Shown here: positions 9,319 to 19,878 of the stretch, piece by piece | How positions within the stretch are numbered: the stretch's first letter is position 1 | Layout: each line of letters begins with the position of its first letter | DNA from: Paraburkholderia phenoliruptrix | Lineage (GTDB): Bacteria; Pseudomonadota; Gammaproteobacteria; Burkholderiales; Burkholderiaceae | Assembly (NCBI RefSeq): GCF_902859825.1 | Contig: NZ_CADIKB010000003.1 | Location: forward strand, 1 to 64,000 | Direction: 5' to 3' | Length of the DNA stretch: 64,000 bases | The notes under the pieces: generated by a model | What the model saw: the letters and a program-made list of their open reading frames with translations, nothing else | The model's database searches: none | Told to the model about the DNA's origin: nothing | Translations under genes and position numbers: made by a program

Positions 9319-10202
9319 TACGCTGCTCCGCTTGCGGCAGGCTTCGGCGTCTTGGTCGCGCGCACCGCGTCATCGAGTTCCTGGAAGCTCGGGCGGTCGG
9401 CGGTGAACAGCACCTTGCGGCCGAACTCCACGGCAATAGGCGGCGCGTAACCGGAGAGCGACGCGAGCAGCACCGCCTTCACACACTGGAACGGCTTTGC
9501 TTCAGCGCGTCCCTTTGCATTCAGCAGATCGGCGAGCGGACCGATGAAGCCATACGCGAGAAGAATGCCGAGGAACGTGCCGACGAGTGCACCCGCGATC
9601 ATCTCGCCGAGCACTGCGGGCGGCGCGCCGACGGAGCCCATCGTGTGGACCACGCCCATCACGGCAGCGACGATGCCGAATGCGGGCAGCCCGTCTGCCA
9701 TCTTCTGGATCGCGTTGGCCGCCACCGACGCTTCCGCGTGATGCGTGGCCAGCTCTTCGTCCATTAGGTCCTGCACTTCGAGCACGTTGACGTTGCCGCC
9801 TGACATCATGCGCAAATAGTCGACGATGAAATCAAGCAGATGGTGATCGGCGAGAACGTGTGGATACTTCTGGAAAATCACGCTTTCCTCAGGGGCGAAC
9901 ACGTCGGCTTCGAGCGACATCATGCCTTCCTTGCGGGCTTTCTGAAGCAGCTCGTACAGCAGGGCGATCAGTTCCAGATACTTTTCCTTCGTGTAGCCGC
10001 CGTTTTTGAAGCACGACGGAATCGCCCTGAGCGTCTTCTTCAACGTCGAAATCGGATTGCTGACGACGAACGCGCCGATCGCTGCACCGAAAATGCATAG
10101 TAGTTCGAACGGTTGTACGAGCGCTGGCAAATGGCCGCCCACGCCGACAAAGCTCCCTATGACAGAGCCGATTACCAACACCCAGCCGATTGCGACAAAC
10201 AT
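9318..10202 (-). CDS. Flagellar motor stator protein MotA
   Basis: Stator subunit (294 aa) with four membrane segments. The N-terminus MFVAIGWVLVIGSVIGSF forms the first segment and the second follows at once (LLCIFGAAIGAFVVSN). The cytoplasmic loop contains the charged torque-generating region around LLQKARKEGMMSLEADV. MADGLPAFGIVAAVMGVVHTMG and the following helix are the conserved C-terminal pair with the functional proline. The true start is the ATG at 10202; the frame stays open far upstream, but that part is antisense to the DUF2252 gene. It is translationally coupled to motB. No chemotaxis genes follow in this window. Confidence 0.95.
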   Translation of the reverse strand: MFVAIGWVLVIGSVIGSFVGVGGHLPALVQPFELLCIFGAAIGAFVVSNPISTLKKTLRAIPSCFKNGGYTKEKYLELIALLYELLQKARKEGMMSLEADVFAPEESVIFQKYPHVLADHHLLDFIVDYLRMMSGGNVNVLEVQDLMDEELATHHAEASVAANAIQKMADGLPAFGIVAAVMGVVHTMGSVGAPPAVLGEMIAGALVGTFLGILLAYGFIGPLADLLNAKGRAEAKPFQCVKAVLLASLSGYAPPIAVEFGRKVLFTADRPSFQELDDAVRATKTPKPAASGAA

Positions 10203-10499
10203 GTTCTCTCCGTATCTTGCGCGCCGCACGTCACGTAGCAGAAGAAGCCGTTTTGAAGGGCTTGTGCGTGCGTCGCTGAATTTCCGCATGTACTGGTAAA
10301 CGGCGCGAAAGGCGATTGCTGAAGTGCTGGAAAACGCCAAATCGGAAATTCGGAGGTGGACGCGGGGGCATGCACGCCGCATCGGTAAAAGCGCCCGCAC
10401 CTTTTTACCGACTGCTCTGCTAGCATGCAATGCGACTAGCGAGCGGCGTGCGGTTGCTCGAAACGGATCGTGGCCGTCACAAGAACAACGGAGATCAGC

Positions 10500-11912
10500 A
10501 TGAAAGCCAGCACCATTGCCGAGCGCGAGGCCCGTGGCCGGGCCGCGCGCGAAAAATCGAAGCGCTCGAGCCATCGAACAGTGGGCGAGCTGCATCGCGA
10601 TCCGATCGAACTGCTGAAAGCGAGCAGCGAAGGCCGCGTGAAGAACCTCGTGCCGCTGCGCTATGGGCGCATGGCGGTGTCGCCGTTCACGTTCTTTCGC
10701 GGTACGGCGATTCTGCAGGCGCACGATCTGAGCAAGGTTTACGACACGGGCTTGACCCTGCCCATCTGCGGAGACGGGCATCTGATGAACTTCGGCGGCT
10801 TCGCCACGCCGGAGCGGCAACTCGTATTCGACCTGAACGATTTCGACGAAGTGTCGATCGGGCCCTTCGAATGGGACGTGAAACGGCTTGCCGCGAGTCT
10901 CGTAATCGCCGCGCGTCATATGCGGCTGAGCCGCGGCGCGGCCGAAGATCTGGTGATGACCGCCGTCGGCGAATATCGCAATCGCATGGCGCAATACGCG
11001 CAATATGGCGCGCTCGAGTTGTGGTACGAGCGCATTACCTTCGACCGCATGGCCGATACGGCGCTCACGCCTGAACGGCGGCGCGCCGTGCGTCGCGGCA
11101 TGGAAAAAGCGGCGGGGCGCACGCACGAAAGCCTGTTCGAGAAGATGGCGGAGCACGACGGCAATCGCTGGGTGATTCGCGACGCGCCGCCCGTGCTTTT
11201 TCACGTGCTCGGCGCGAATACGCTCTTCGCCGCCGACGAAATCGACGAGCTTAAAGGCGCGCACGGGCACAAGGTGCTGGACGGCGTGTGGAGCGATTAC
11301 ATGAAGAGCCTGTCGCACGACCGCCGCGAACTGCTCGCGCATTTCAGCTTGCAGGACGTCGTGTTCAAGGTCGTCGGCGTGGGCAGCGTCGGCACGCGCT
11401 GCACGGCCATGCTGCTCGTCGACCCCGTGGGCAAGCCGCTTTTCGTGCAGATGAAGGAGGCGAGGCCGTCGGTCATCGCGCGCTATTTCAGGTCGCCGTC
11501 GGTCAAGCATCAGGGCGAGCGCGTGGTGCAGGGGCAGCGCATGTTGCAGGCCGCGAGCGATATCTTTCTCGGCTGGGCGACGAGTCCGCTCGGGCGGCAC
11601 TATTATTTCCGTCAGCTGCGCGACATGAAGCTGTCGGCCAGCATCGAGCTATTCGACACGGATCTGCTGACCGGCTACGCGCAACTGTGCGGCTGGGCGA
11701 TGGCGCGAGCGCATGCCAAGGCAAGCGGCCAGGCGGTCGAAGTGAGCGCGTATATCGGACGCGGCGATCAGTTCGCCGAAGCGCTCGCTACCTATGCGGC
11801 GCATTACGCGGATCAGGTGGAGCGCGACTACGACGTGTTCGTCAAGGCATGCCGCAGCGGCGCGCTAGAGGCGCGGTCGGACGAAGATATGGCCGGGGAC
11901 TTCCGTATGTGA
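10500..11912 (+). CDS. DUF2252 family protein
   Basis: A 470-aa DUF2252 protein. Recognisable features are the N-terminal KNLVPLRYGRMAVSPFTFFRG, then CGDGHLMNFGGFATPE and FDLNDFDEVSIGPFEWDV, a set of acidic and histidine residues that resembles the catalytic loops of kinase-like phosphotransferases. That resemblance is my inference. No signal peptide or membrane segment. Start at 10500 follows GGAGATCAGC; a longer frame from 10470 lacks a ribosome site. It converges on the deacetylase gene, 21 bp between stops. Biochemical role unknown. Confidence 0.8.
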   Translation: MKASTIAEREARGRAAREKSKRSSHRTVGELHRDPIELLKASSEGRVKNLVPLRYGRMAVSPFTFFRGTAILQAHDLSKVYDTGLTLPICGDGHLMNFGGFATPERQLVFDLNDFDEVSIGPFEWDVKRLAASLVIAARHMRLSRGAAEDLVMTAVGEYRNRMAQYAQYGALELWYERITFDRMADTALTPERRRAVRRGMEKAAGRTHESLFEKMAEHDGNRWVIRDAPPVLFHVLGANTLFAADEIDELKGAHGHKVLDGVWSDYMKSLSHDRRELLAHFSLQDVVFKVVGVGSVGTRCTAMLLVDPVGKPLFVQMKEARPSVIARYFRSPSVKHQGERVVQGQRMLQAASDIFLGWATSPLGRHYYFRQLRDMKLSASIELFDTDLLTGYAQLCGWAMARAHAKASGQAVEVSAYIGRGDQFAEALATYAAHYADQVERDYDVFVKACRSGALEARSDEDMAGDFRM

Positions 11913-11933
11913 CGGCGTGCGAGGCGCGCGGCA

Positions 11934-12788
11934 TCAACCGTCGACGCGCGCGTCGCGCAGCGTCACGAAACGCAGCTTGCGTTCGCGAGCCGCCTCGACG
12001 AGACGCGGCAGCACGGCAAGAATCAGCGGCTTGCCCTCGACGGTCAGCGCGGCGTTGCCGTCGTGCAGCAGCAGAATGTCGCGTGCCGCGAGACCGTCCA
12101 GCAGCCTTCGCGCGACGACCTGTGGATCGCGCTCGCGCGTGTCGTAGCCGCGCCGCGTCCATGCCGCGAGCCGCAGATCGAGCTTGCGCAGCACGGGCTC
12201 GAGGAAGATGTTGCGCAGGCCGGCCGGCGCGCGAAAAAACATCGGCGCCTCGCCGCTGAGTTCTTCGAGCGTGCGTTGCGCGGCATCGATCTCGCGCCGC
12301 AGCGCACCCGGAAAGGTGACAGAAAACGTATGGACGTGAACCTGCGAATGGTTTTCCAGCGCATGACCGCGCGCGACGATCTGGCGTGCGAGTTCAGGAT
12401 AGCGCCGCGCTTTTTCGCCTATGCAGAAGAACGTTGCGCGCACGCCGAGGGCGTCGAGCAGGTCGAGCACCTGTGGGGTGACGACGGGATCGGGACCGTC
12501 GTCAATGGTGAGCGCGATGGCGTCCGCGTTGCGCGCGCCCGCGGGCAGGCGCGTCCAGTTGGGCCCGAGCAGCGACGTGCGGGGCAGCAGCCCGGCCACC
12601 GTAAAAACAGCATGATTCGCGAAGATCGCCGCGAGCCACCACGGCCAGGCGCGCGGCGCGAGGAGCCACGCGCCCAGCACGAGAACGTGCCAGGCGGCGG
12701 TGGCGGTGAGCATCGCGGGGTAGCCGGTTTGCGGCCAGCGGCGCAGCGTCGGTGCGTGAGCGTCGTGGGGCGTGGAGAGTGGGTTCAT
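11934..12788 (-). CDS. Polysaccharide deacetylase family protein
   Basis: Carbohydrate esterase family 4 type protein (284 aa). Two hydrophobic segments at about residues 25-45 and 48-68 suggest membrane attachment, followed by a NodB homology domain. TIDDGPDP supplies the catalytic base and metal aspartate (Asp96/Asp97) and HSQVHVH the metal histidines (His147, His151). FRAPAGLRN and LLLHDG are motifs 3 and 5. The substrate, whether a surface polysaccharide, peptidoglycan or a lipid-linked sugar, is not evident. The start at 12788 is the first ATG before a normal N-terminus. Confidence 0.85.
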   Translation of the reverse strand: MNPLSTPHDAHAPTLRRWPQTGYPAMLTATAAWHVLVLGAWLLAPRAWPWWLAAIFANHAVFTVAGLLPRTSLLGPNWTRLPAGARNADAIALTIDDGPDPVVTPQVLDLLDALGVRATFFCIGEKARRYPELARQIVARGHALENHSQVHVHTFSVTFPGALRREIDAAQRTLEELSGEAPMFFRAPAGLRNIFLEPVLRKLDLRLAAWTRRGYDTRERDPQVVARRLLDGLAARDILLLHDGNAALTVEGKPLILAVLPRLVEAARERKLRFVTLRDARVDG

Positions 12789-12991
12789 AAAACATGCATC
12801 CGATAATTGCGCGGATCGACCTGGCGCCGCGAAGGCGCCGCGCAACGTCGAACGATACCATTGATGCGCGGGCCGCCGCGCCTTCGGTCAGGAAGAGCAA
12901 TGGAAGTGCGCGCCGGCATGGGTGACCCACGCTGTGCTGCGCTACGGTGCAAACAGTCATTCGAGCGAGTCGGCTAAACAGGAGAGAGGCA

Positions 12992-13756
12992 GTGACGGTA
13001 ACGGGAATCGTAAAAGTGGCATTGGTGACGGGCGCGGGCAGCGGCATCGGTCGTGCCTGCGCGCTGCGGCTCGCGCAGCATGGCTATCGCGTGGTGCTTG
13101 CGGGCCGCCGCGAGGCGGCGCTCGCTGCAGTGGCGGACGAGGCGCGCGCGCTCGGCGGCGAGGCGCTGGCGGCGCCCTGCGATGTGACGGACGCAGCGAG
13201 CGTCGCTGCCCTGTTCGAGACGATCCGCGCGCGCTACGGGCGGCTCGACGTGCTGTTCAACAACGCGGGACGCAACGGCTCGCCGGTGGATATCGACGAA
13301 CTGGATATCGACGAATGGCGCTCGGTGGTCGACACGAATCTGACCGGCGTGTTTCTCTGCACGCGTGCCGCGTTTGGACTGATGAAAACGCAGAGTCCGC
13401 GCGGCGGGCGCATCATCAATAACGGATCGATTTCGGCGCATGCGCCGCGGCCTAACAGCATTGCCTACACGGCGACCAAGCATGCCATCACCGGCCTCAC
13501 GAAAGCGGTGTCGCTCGACGGGCGCCGATACGACATCGTGTGCGGCCAGATCGACATCGGCAACGCCGCCACGGAGATGGCCGAGCGCATGGCGCGCGGC
13601 GTGCCGCAGGCGAACGGCGAGATCGCGGTCGAACCGTTGATGGACGTCCAGCATGTCGCCGACGCCGTGCTGCATATGGCGCAACTGCCGCTGTCGGCGA
13701 ATGTCCAGTTCATGACCATCATGGCGAGCAAGATGCCGTTCGTGGGGCGCGGGTGA
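12992..13756 (+). CDS. SDR family oxidoreductase
   Basis: Classical short-chain dehydrogenase/reductase (254 aa). The Rossmann nucleotide site is TGAGSGIG at residues 13-20, NNAG is at 90-93, the catalytic Ser is in NNGSIS near 146-148, and YTATK gives Tyr159 and Lys163. The GTG at 12992 is preferred because GGAGAGAGG (12981-12989) is just upstream. It is on the plus strand, divergent from the deacetylase. Substrate unknown; the residue after the second beta strand (AGRRE) suggests NADP preference. Confidence 0.88.
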   Translation: MTVTGIVKVALVTGAGSGIGRACALRLAQHGYRVVLAGRREAALAAVADEARALGGEALAAPCDVTDAASVAALFETIRARYGRLDVLFNNAGRNGSPVDIDELDIDEWRSVVDTNLTGVFLCTRAAFGLMKTQSPRGGRIINNGSISAHAPRPNSIAYTATKHAITGLTKAVSLDGRRYDIVCGQIDIGNAATEMAERMARGVPQANGEIAVEPLMDVQHVADAVLHMAQLPLSANVQFMTIMASKMPFVGRG

Positions 13757-13848
13757 CGGCCAGCATGCAGCAAGCGGGGCGCGGGCGATCCACCTATACT
13801 GGGCGCTTCCCGGCCCGCGCCTTGCTGGCTCTTTTGCATATTCAAACG

Positions 13849-14154
13849 ATGTCACCTGCCGTGCCGCAATCCGCATCCGCCGACGACCCGAAGCCGCAGC
13901 CGCCCGTGCAGCCCGATCTCGACGATTGCTGCCATAGCGGCTGCAGTCCGTGCGTGTTCGATGTGTATGACGCGGCGCTCGAGCGCTATGAAATCGCGTT
14001 GGCGGAATGGCAGAAGCGGCAGGAAAAGCGGCAGGTAACATCGCAAGAAGCGCCGCAAATGGGCCACCCGCGGCCCGCGGTGCAAGCACCACGCGCGCGA
14101 GCCGCGAAGGAAACGCTCGCATCGCACAAAAGCCGCGCCGCCAAACCTCGCTGA
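13849..14154 (+). CDS. Oxidoreductase-like domain small protein
   Basis: A 101-aa protein whose N-terminal half matches the oxidoreductase-like family: proline-rich lead, then DDCCHSGCSPCVFDVYD with four cysteines, and an amphipathic ALERYEIALAEW helix. The C-terminal part is basic and low complexity (RARAAKETLASHKSRAAKPR). The start is the ATG at 13849. The cysteine cluster could bind metal; no activity is established. It sits 92 bp after the SDR and 49 bp before the sirtuin. Confidence 0.75.
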   Translation: MSPAVPQSASADDPKPQPPVQPDLDDCCHSGCSPCVFDVYDAALERYEIALAEWQKRQEKRQVTSQEAPQMGHPRPAVQAPRARAAKETLASHKSRAAKPR

Positions 14155-14203
14155 CAGGCCACCGCGTCCCACGTCTCACGCCGCAAGCCAACGCTCATCC
14201 GTC

Positions 14204-15091
14204 ATGACCGACCTTCATTCCGCGCCTCTCAACCCCGCCGAGCCCATCGAGCCTTTCGGCGGATCGCACACGCTCGACGACCTTCACGACTTCGTGCAGC
14301 GCTATCCGCGGCTTTTCGTGCTGACCGGCGCGGGCATCAGCACCGACTCGGGCATTCCCGGCTATCGCGACGACAACGGCGCATGGAAGCGCTCGCCGCC
14401 CATCACGCTGCAGGAGTTTCTCGGCACCGAAGCGATGCGCCGCCGCTACTGGGCGCGCAGCATGGTCGGCTGGCCCGTCGTGGCGCAGGCGCAGCCGAAC
14501 GCCGCACACGCCGCGCTGGCGCGCCTTCAGGCCGCCGGGCATGTGCCGACGCTCGTCACGCAGAACGTCGACGGCTTGCATCAGCGCGCGGGCAGCCGCG
14601 ATGTGATCGAGCTGCACGGCGGTATCGACGGCGTCGTCTGTCTGGATTGCGGAACGCAGCATTCGCGTGCGGCGATCCAGCGGGCGCTCGAAGCGGACAA
14701 TCCCGCGCTGTTGAACGTCACCGCCGAAACTGCCGCTGACGGCGACGCGCACCTCGAATGGCACGCGCTCGAAACGTTTCGCGTGCCGACGTGCGCGAAC
14801 TGCGGCGGTTTGCTGAAACCCGCGGTGGTGTTCTTCGGCGAAAACGTGCCGCGCGAGCGGGTGGAAGCCGCTTCGCATGCGCTCGACGCCGCCGACGCCG
14901 TGCTCGTGGTCGGTTCGTCGCTGATGGTCTACTCCGGTTATCGCTTTTGCGTGTGGGCACAAAAACAGCGCAAGCCGATCGCCGCGATCAATCTCGGACG
15001 CACGCGTGCCGATCCGCTGTTGTCGCTGAAATGCGCGGCGCCGTGTGCCGATATGCTGACCGCTCTCGCCGGCCGTCTCGCGTTAGATTGA
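14204..15091 (+). CDS. Sir2 family NAD-dependent deacylase
   Basis: Sirtuin (295 aa) that removes acyl groups from protein lysines using NAD. TGAGIS is at residues 41-46, GIPGYRD follows, QNVDGLH is at 120-126 and His138 in ELHGG is the catalytic base. The zinc site is formed by Cys146/Cys149 (CLDC) and Cys197/Cys200 (CANC), then VVFFGENVP. The insertion between the two cysteine pairs is longer than in E. coli CobB and fits the SIR2 class II-like group common in Proteobacteria. Start ATG at 14204. Confidence 0.9.
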   Translation: MTDLHSAPLNPAEPIEPFGGSHTLDDLHDFVQRYPRLFVLTGAGISTDSGIPGYRDDNGAWKRSPPITLQEFLGTEAMRRRYWARSMVGWPVVAQAQPNAAHAALARLQAAGHVPTLVTQNVDGLHQRAGSRDVIELHGGIDGVVCLDCGTQHSRAAIQRALEADNPALLNVTAETAADGDAHLEWHALETFRVPTCANCGGLLKPAVVFFGENVPRERVEAASHALDAADAVLVVGSSLMVYSGYRFCVWAQKQRKPIAAINLGRTRADPLLSLKCAAPCADMLTALAGRLALD

Positions 15092-15153
15092 GCGGCGAGC
15101 GCCTCGCGAATTCCCGAAATCCAGCCCAACAAGTCAGCCGCCACACTGTTCCC

Positions 15154-15789
15154 ATGACCGAACCTTTTTCGCCGATGCAGCAACGCTCGCCCTCCGCCGA
15201 ACGCAACCGCGAACCGATACTCGCCGTGTTGCGCGCAGTGCTGCCCGCTACCGGCCGCGTGCTCGAGATCGCGAGCGGCACGGGGCAGCACGCCGTCTGC
15301 TTTGCCGGCGCGTTGCCCGGCCTCGACTGGCAGCCGAGCGATGCCGGCGAAGCGGCGCGCGAGTCGATTGCCGCATGGATCGCGCACTCTGCGCCGCCGA
15401 ACGTGCGCGCGCCGCTTGCGCTCGACGTGCATGAGGCGGACTGGGGCGTCGGCACGGTCGATGCCGTGGTCTGCATCAACATGATCCACATAGCGCCGTG
15501 GAGCGCCGCCGAGTCGCTTGTCGCGGGCGCGAGCCGCCATCTGCGTGACGGCGGCGTGCTGTATCTGTATGGGCCGTTCAGGCGCGGCGGTGCGCACACG
15601 GCGCCGAGCAACGCAGCGTTCGACGATCAACTGCGCAGCCGCGATCCGTCGTGGGGCGTGCGCGACATGGAGGAGGTCGTGGCGCTCGCGGCGTCGGCGG
15701 GATTCGTGTGCGACGAGCCGGTCGCGATGCCGGCCAATAATTTCAGCCTGGTATTCAGGAAGCGCACGCAAGTCGGCCGGGCACGGTGA
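15154..15789 (+). CDS. DUF938 SAM-dependent methyltransferase
   Basis: A 211-aa protein of the DUF938 family. The SAM-binding glycine motif is VLEIASGTGQHAVCF at about residues 34-48, then DWQPSDAGEAARES. VVCINMIHIAPW is the family motif after the methyl donor site, and GPFRRGGAHTAPSNAAFD follows. The C-terminus NNFSLVFRKR is also typical. The ATG at 15154 is 62 bp after the sirtuin stop. The acceptor substrate is unknown. Confidence 0.85.
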   Translation: MTEPFSPMQQRSPSAERNREPILAVLRAVLPATGRVLEIASGTGQHAVCFAGALPGLDWQPSDAGEAARESIAAWIAHSAPPNVRAPLALDVHEADWGVGTVDAVVCINMIHIAPWSAAESLVAGASRHLRDGGVLYLYGPFRRGGAHTAPSNAAFDDQLRSRDPSWGVRDMEEVVALAASAGFVCDEPVAMPANNFSLVFRKRTQVGRAR

Positions 15790-15837
15790 CTGCGCGAAGC
15801 GACGCAGTAGAGACGCAGGATCGGCGCAAAACCCGAG

Positions 15838-15960
15838 GCAAAGCCCGACGCAATGGCGACTCAAGCGACTGAAAAGCGAAAAGGCGACGCAAAGGCAAAG
15901 CAAAGGCGACCGAAAAGCGACGCAAAGGCACAGAAAAAGCACAGCGAAAGTTCAGCAAAA
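15838..15960. repeat. Purine-rich degenerate repeats
   Basis: About 120 bases between the DUF938 gene and gnd consist of degenerate copies of GCGACGCAAAGGCA and GCGACTGAAAAGCG-type units, nearly all purine on the plus strand. The whole 294-base gap 15790-16083 holds no convincing gene. The repeat is imperfect and has no clear unit length. Confidence 0.5.
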
Positions 15961-16083
15961 GCGGCCTTGTGTGCCCGCTAACAAGCGGCGAACCGGCATT
16001 TCTTTTATGCTTTCACCCTCGACGTCCGGCCGACGTTCATTCCGGCGCGGCGTCACGACACTTTTGGACACTGGAGAATTCAC

Positions 16084-17493
<1,410 letters not shown>

Positions 17494-17667
17494 AGCCGTC
17501 GGCTTGCGTCAACCGCGCTGCAGCGCGCGCCGGCACCAAGGACGCGGGCCGCAGTGCGGGGATTGAGACGCGCCCGCGGCTATTGTTGCGCGCGCTGTTC
17601 CGGGAGTAGGTCAGGGCCGGCATGAGCCACCGACTATTGCAATTTGCGGAATAGAGTTTCGTCGTTT

Positions 17668-17682
17668 TAGGGGTTTCCCCTA
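17668..17682. promoter_or_regulatory. Hyphenated palindrome TAGGGG-TTT-CCCCTA
   Basis: A perfect 6-bp inverted repeat with a 3-base spacer lies 87 bp before the DUF4148 start, in the otherwise empty 276-base gap after gnd. The size and symmetry are those of an operator for a dimeric regulator; the regulator is unknown. I found no other full copy in the window. Confidence 0.4.
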
Positions 17683-17769
17683 GATGTTCTCGCTCCTAAA
17701 CTTCTGTTCAAGCGCTAGGGACAACCCAGCCCCGAAGCGAATCACAACAAGTTCTGGAGGTTATACATC

Positions 17770-18096
17770 ATGAAGACGCTCATCTCTGCCGCTGTTATCG
17801 CCGCCGCTCTGGTCGCTCCCGTTGCTTCGTTTGCTCAGTCGAGCCAGCCGGTTACGCGCGCTCAAGTTCGCGCCGAACTGGTCCAGCTGGAAAAGGCAGG
17901 CTACAACCCTGCCAGCGACCGCATCGACTACCCGGCCAACCTGCAAGCCGCTCAAGCGCGTGTCAACGCTGAAACCGGCACGGCTCAAGCTTCGGCACAA
18001 GTCGCCGACAGCGGCTACGGTGCGCCGATTGCCGGCAGCTCGCAAGCAGGCCGCGCAGTCACGACCGACCGCAGCTCGGTGTATTTCGGCAACTAA
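17770..18096 (+). CDS. DUF4148 domain secreted protein
   Basis: Small exported protein (108 aa). Sec signal peptide at residues 1-22 (ends ASFAQ), then the DUF4148 core: VTRAQVRAELVQLEKAGYNPAS followed by DYPANLQAAQARV. The remaining half is low complexity and ends RSSVYFGN. GGAGG at 17756-17760 precedes the ATG. Function of the family is unknown; members are abundant in Burkholderiales. It is one of three in the window (see also 49593 and 53416). A strong hairpin follows at 18177. Confidence 0.88.
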   Translation: MKTLISAAVIAAALVAPVASFAQSSQPVTRAQVRAELVQLEKAGYNPASDRIDYPANLQAAQARVNAETGTAQASAQVADSGYGAPIAGSSQAGRAVTTDRSSVYFGN

Positions 18097-18176
18097 CTCC
18101 GGTCGCCGAGTCCGGTAGCCGGTTAGCCGAAGCAAGCCCCGGCGCCGCTGCGCTGAACCGCGCGGGCGCTGAAGTC

Positions 18177-18213
18177 AAAAACGCCGCCAAGGTTTTTCGC
18201 CTGGCGGCGTTTT
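18177..18213. terminator. Bidirectional terminator
   Basis: A 12-bp perfect stem AAAACGCCGCCA / TGGCGGCGTTTT with a 12-base loop separates the convergent DUF4148 and DUF2968 genes. A-run and T-run on either side let it act in both directions. Confidence 0.85.
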
Positions 18214-18257
18214 GCCATTTACCGCATGCGCCGGTTGCGAGCCCGCAAGCCCGTCCA

Positions 18258-19097
18258 TCAACGCGCCGGCAAGTGCGGAATGGCTTCGTTGCTGGTCATA
18301 TTGAGCTGCTGCATCTGCCGATGCGCCTTGTTCAGATGCGCCTGCGCGGCCATGCGCTGCGCCTCCAGCTGCGACACCTCTTTGCGCACCTGATGCTGCC
18401 GGTTCGACGCCGCCTGCTCCTGCGCACTGCGTCGCTGCAAATCGCTGCGCAGCCGCTCCGCCTCGGCTTCGGAGCGCGCGATCATGCGCGCCAACTGCTC
18501 GTTCTGCGCCTCCAGTTGGGCCCGGCGGGTTTCGCAGTCCGAGAGCCGCGTCGCCTGATCCTCGAAATGGCGGAAGGCGGCTTCGGCGGCTTCGAGATCG
18601 GCGGCTTTCAGCGCGCGCCATAGCGCGCCTTCCTGATATAGCGCGACGTAGTACACCAGTTCCTTCGCGTGAAACAGCAGGCTCACCGAGTAGGCAAAGC
18701 TGCGGAACACGCGAAACGGCGTGAGCGCTTCTTCTTCGGCGAGCCATTCGACTTCGGCGGTGTTGGCGATCTGCACGCCGCGCGCGCTGACCTGCGACGG
18801 CACTGCCTGCACCGGCCGCAAGGTCAGCACCGGGCGCGGCGCGCCGCGGGCCACCGCGGCCTGTGCCGTTGCGGACATGGAGCCGGACGCCGAGCCCGAC
18901 ACCGCTCCGGACATCGCGTCCGGCTCGCGCTCCGCTCCGGGATTCGGCTCCGCATCAGATCCCGCTGTCGACGCGAGGTCCGGCGGCGCGTCGTCCGCAT
19001 CGGCAGGCGAGGGGGGCATGGCGGCGCGGTTCTGCGGGATTCTCACGACATGCGACGGGCCGGTCAGCACGCTGCGGCGGTTCAGGAGACTTTTCAC
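18258..19097 (-). CDS. DUF2968 domain protein
   Basis: A 279-aa DUF2968 protein. The first 100 residues are disordered and rich in Ala, Pro, Ser and Asp, followed by the conserved block IANTAEVEWLAEEEALTPFR and SVSLLFHAKELVYYVALYQ. From about residue 165 the protein is a long charged coiled coil (repeats of Arg, Gln, Glu, Ala). The GTG at 19097 is chosen because GGAGGA lies 6 bases upstream; an in-frame ATG at 19151 has no such site. No signal peptide is evident. Role unknown. Confidence 0.75.
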   Translation of the reverse strand: MKSLLNRRSVLTGPSHVVRIPQNRAAMPPSPADADDAPPDLASTAGSDAEPNPGAEREPDAMSGAVSGSASGSMSATAQAAVARGAPRPVLTLRPVQAVPSQVSARGVQIANTAEVEWLAEEEALTPFRVFRSFAYSVSLLFHAKELVYYVALYQEGALWRALKAADLEAAEAAFRHFEDQATRLSDCETRRAQLEAQNEQLARMIARSEAEAERLRSDLQRRSAQEQAASNRQHQVRKEVSQLEAQRMAAQAHLNKAHRQMQQLNMTSNEAIPHLPAR

Positions 19098-19283
19098 GGC
19101 GGTTCCTCCAGTTGACTCGCCCAAAAATGACCAGACGACACCGGCAATCAAGCGTTCCGGCTAACTGGCGGATGGGGCGGTGAGCGAAAAGCGAAGGCTC
19201 GGTGGCGTGTGCCGATCGGCAAGCTCGGCGGCGCCGGCCACGCCATGCTGCGCGTCGGGCGGAGCGAGTCCGCGCGCGCAGCC

Positions 19284-19601
19284 TCAATGCAGTGTGCGCT
19301 GCCGGCCGATGTCGTCGAAGAGCGCGCGGCTCGGTTCCAGCGCGAGCAGCCACGATTCGTCGTAGCCGCTCAGGTTGTCGAGCGCTTCGCGCAGCCGTTC
19401 GATCGCGAGCGCGGGAATCTCGACGCGGGCTTCGACGCCGCTCGCGAGTCCGGCAATGCTCGCGAGTTGCACGAGCGCGTCGGCGGCTTCGGCGACGTCG
19501 GCGGCAAAGATGAGGTGATTGTTCAGCAACTCGACCAGTCCCGGCGACGCGGCGACCTCGTCGACATTGAGCTGCACGGCCAGAAAGGTGGCATTGTTCA
19601 T
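19284..19601 (-). CDS. Small acidic hypothetical protein
   Basis: A 105-aa acidic protein beginning MNNATFLAVQLNVDEVAAS and predicted to be all helical, with repeated Leu/Ala heptad-like stretches. The ATG at 19601 has AAGGAG about 7 bases upstream (19611-19616 on the minus strand), a good site. No signal, membrane segment or family signature that I recognise. It stands alone between the DUF2968 and cupin genes. Confidence 0.55.
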   Translation of the reverse strand: MNNATFLAVQLNVDEVAASPGLVELLNNHLIFAADVAEAADALVQLASIAGLASGVEARVEIPALAIERLREALDNLSGYDESWLLALEPSRALFDDIGRQRTLH

Positions 19602-19878
19602 CCTCAACTCCTTGCGGGATCCGGTGGTTTGGGTCCGCGCCGCCCGGGCGCAGCAAGGTTGAGTATAGGTGAGGGTCGCGAGGTTTCAATGGTCACACCA
19701 TTGCGCCGCCCCGCCGCGCGTGCGCGAGGCGTGCCGGCGACGCGACTTATAATGAGCCTTCGACACCGCGGCGCGCGCGGCCTCCTGCGGCCGCGGTATC
19801 ACGTTCACGCTCACGCGAGCGGCCGGCGCGGCAGGGCGCCGCCTTCGCGCAGTCTTTACACCGAGTGCCTTTGGGACC

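Noticed and set aside
10203..11600. Upstream extension of the motA frame
   Set aside because: The open frame continues 466 codons before the motA ATG but runs antisense to the DUF2252 gene; MotA begins at the conserved Met at 10202.
12974..14191. Minus-strand 405-codon frame over the SDR and next gene
   Set aside because: Covers two real plus-strand genes; no family similarity.
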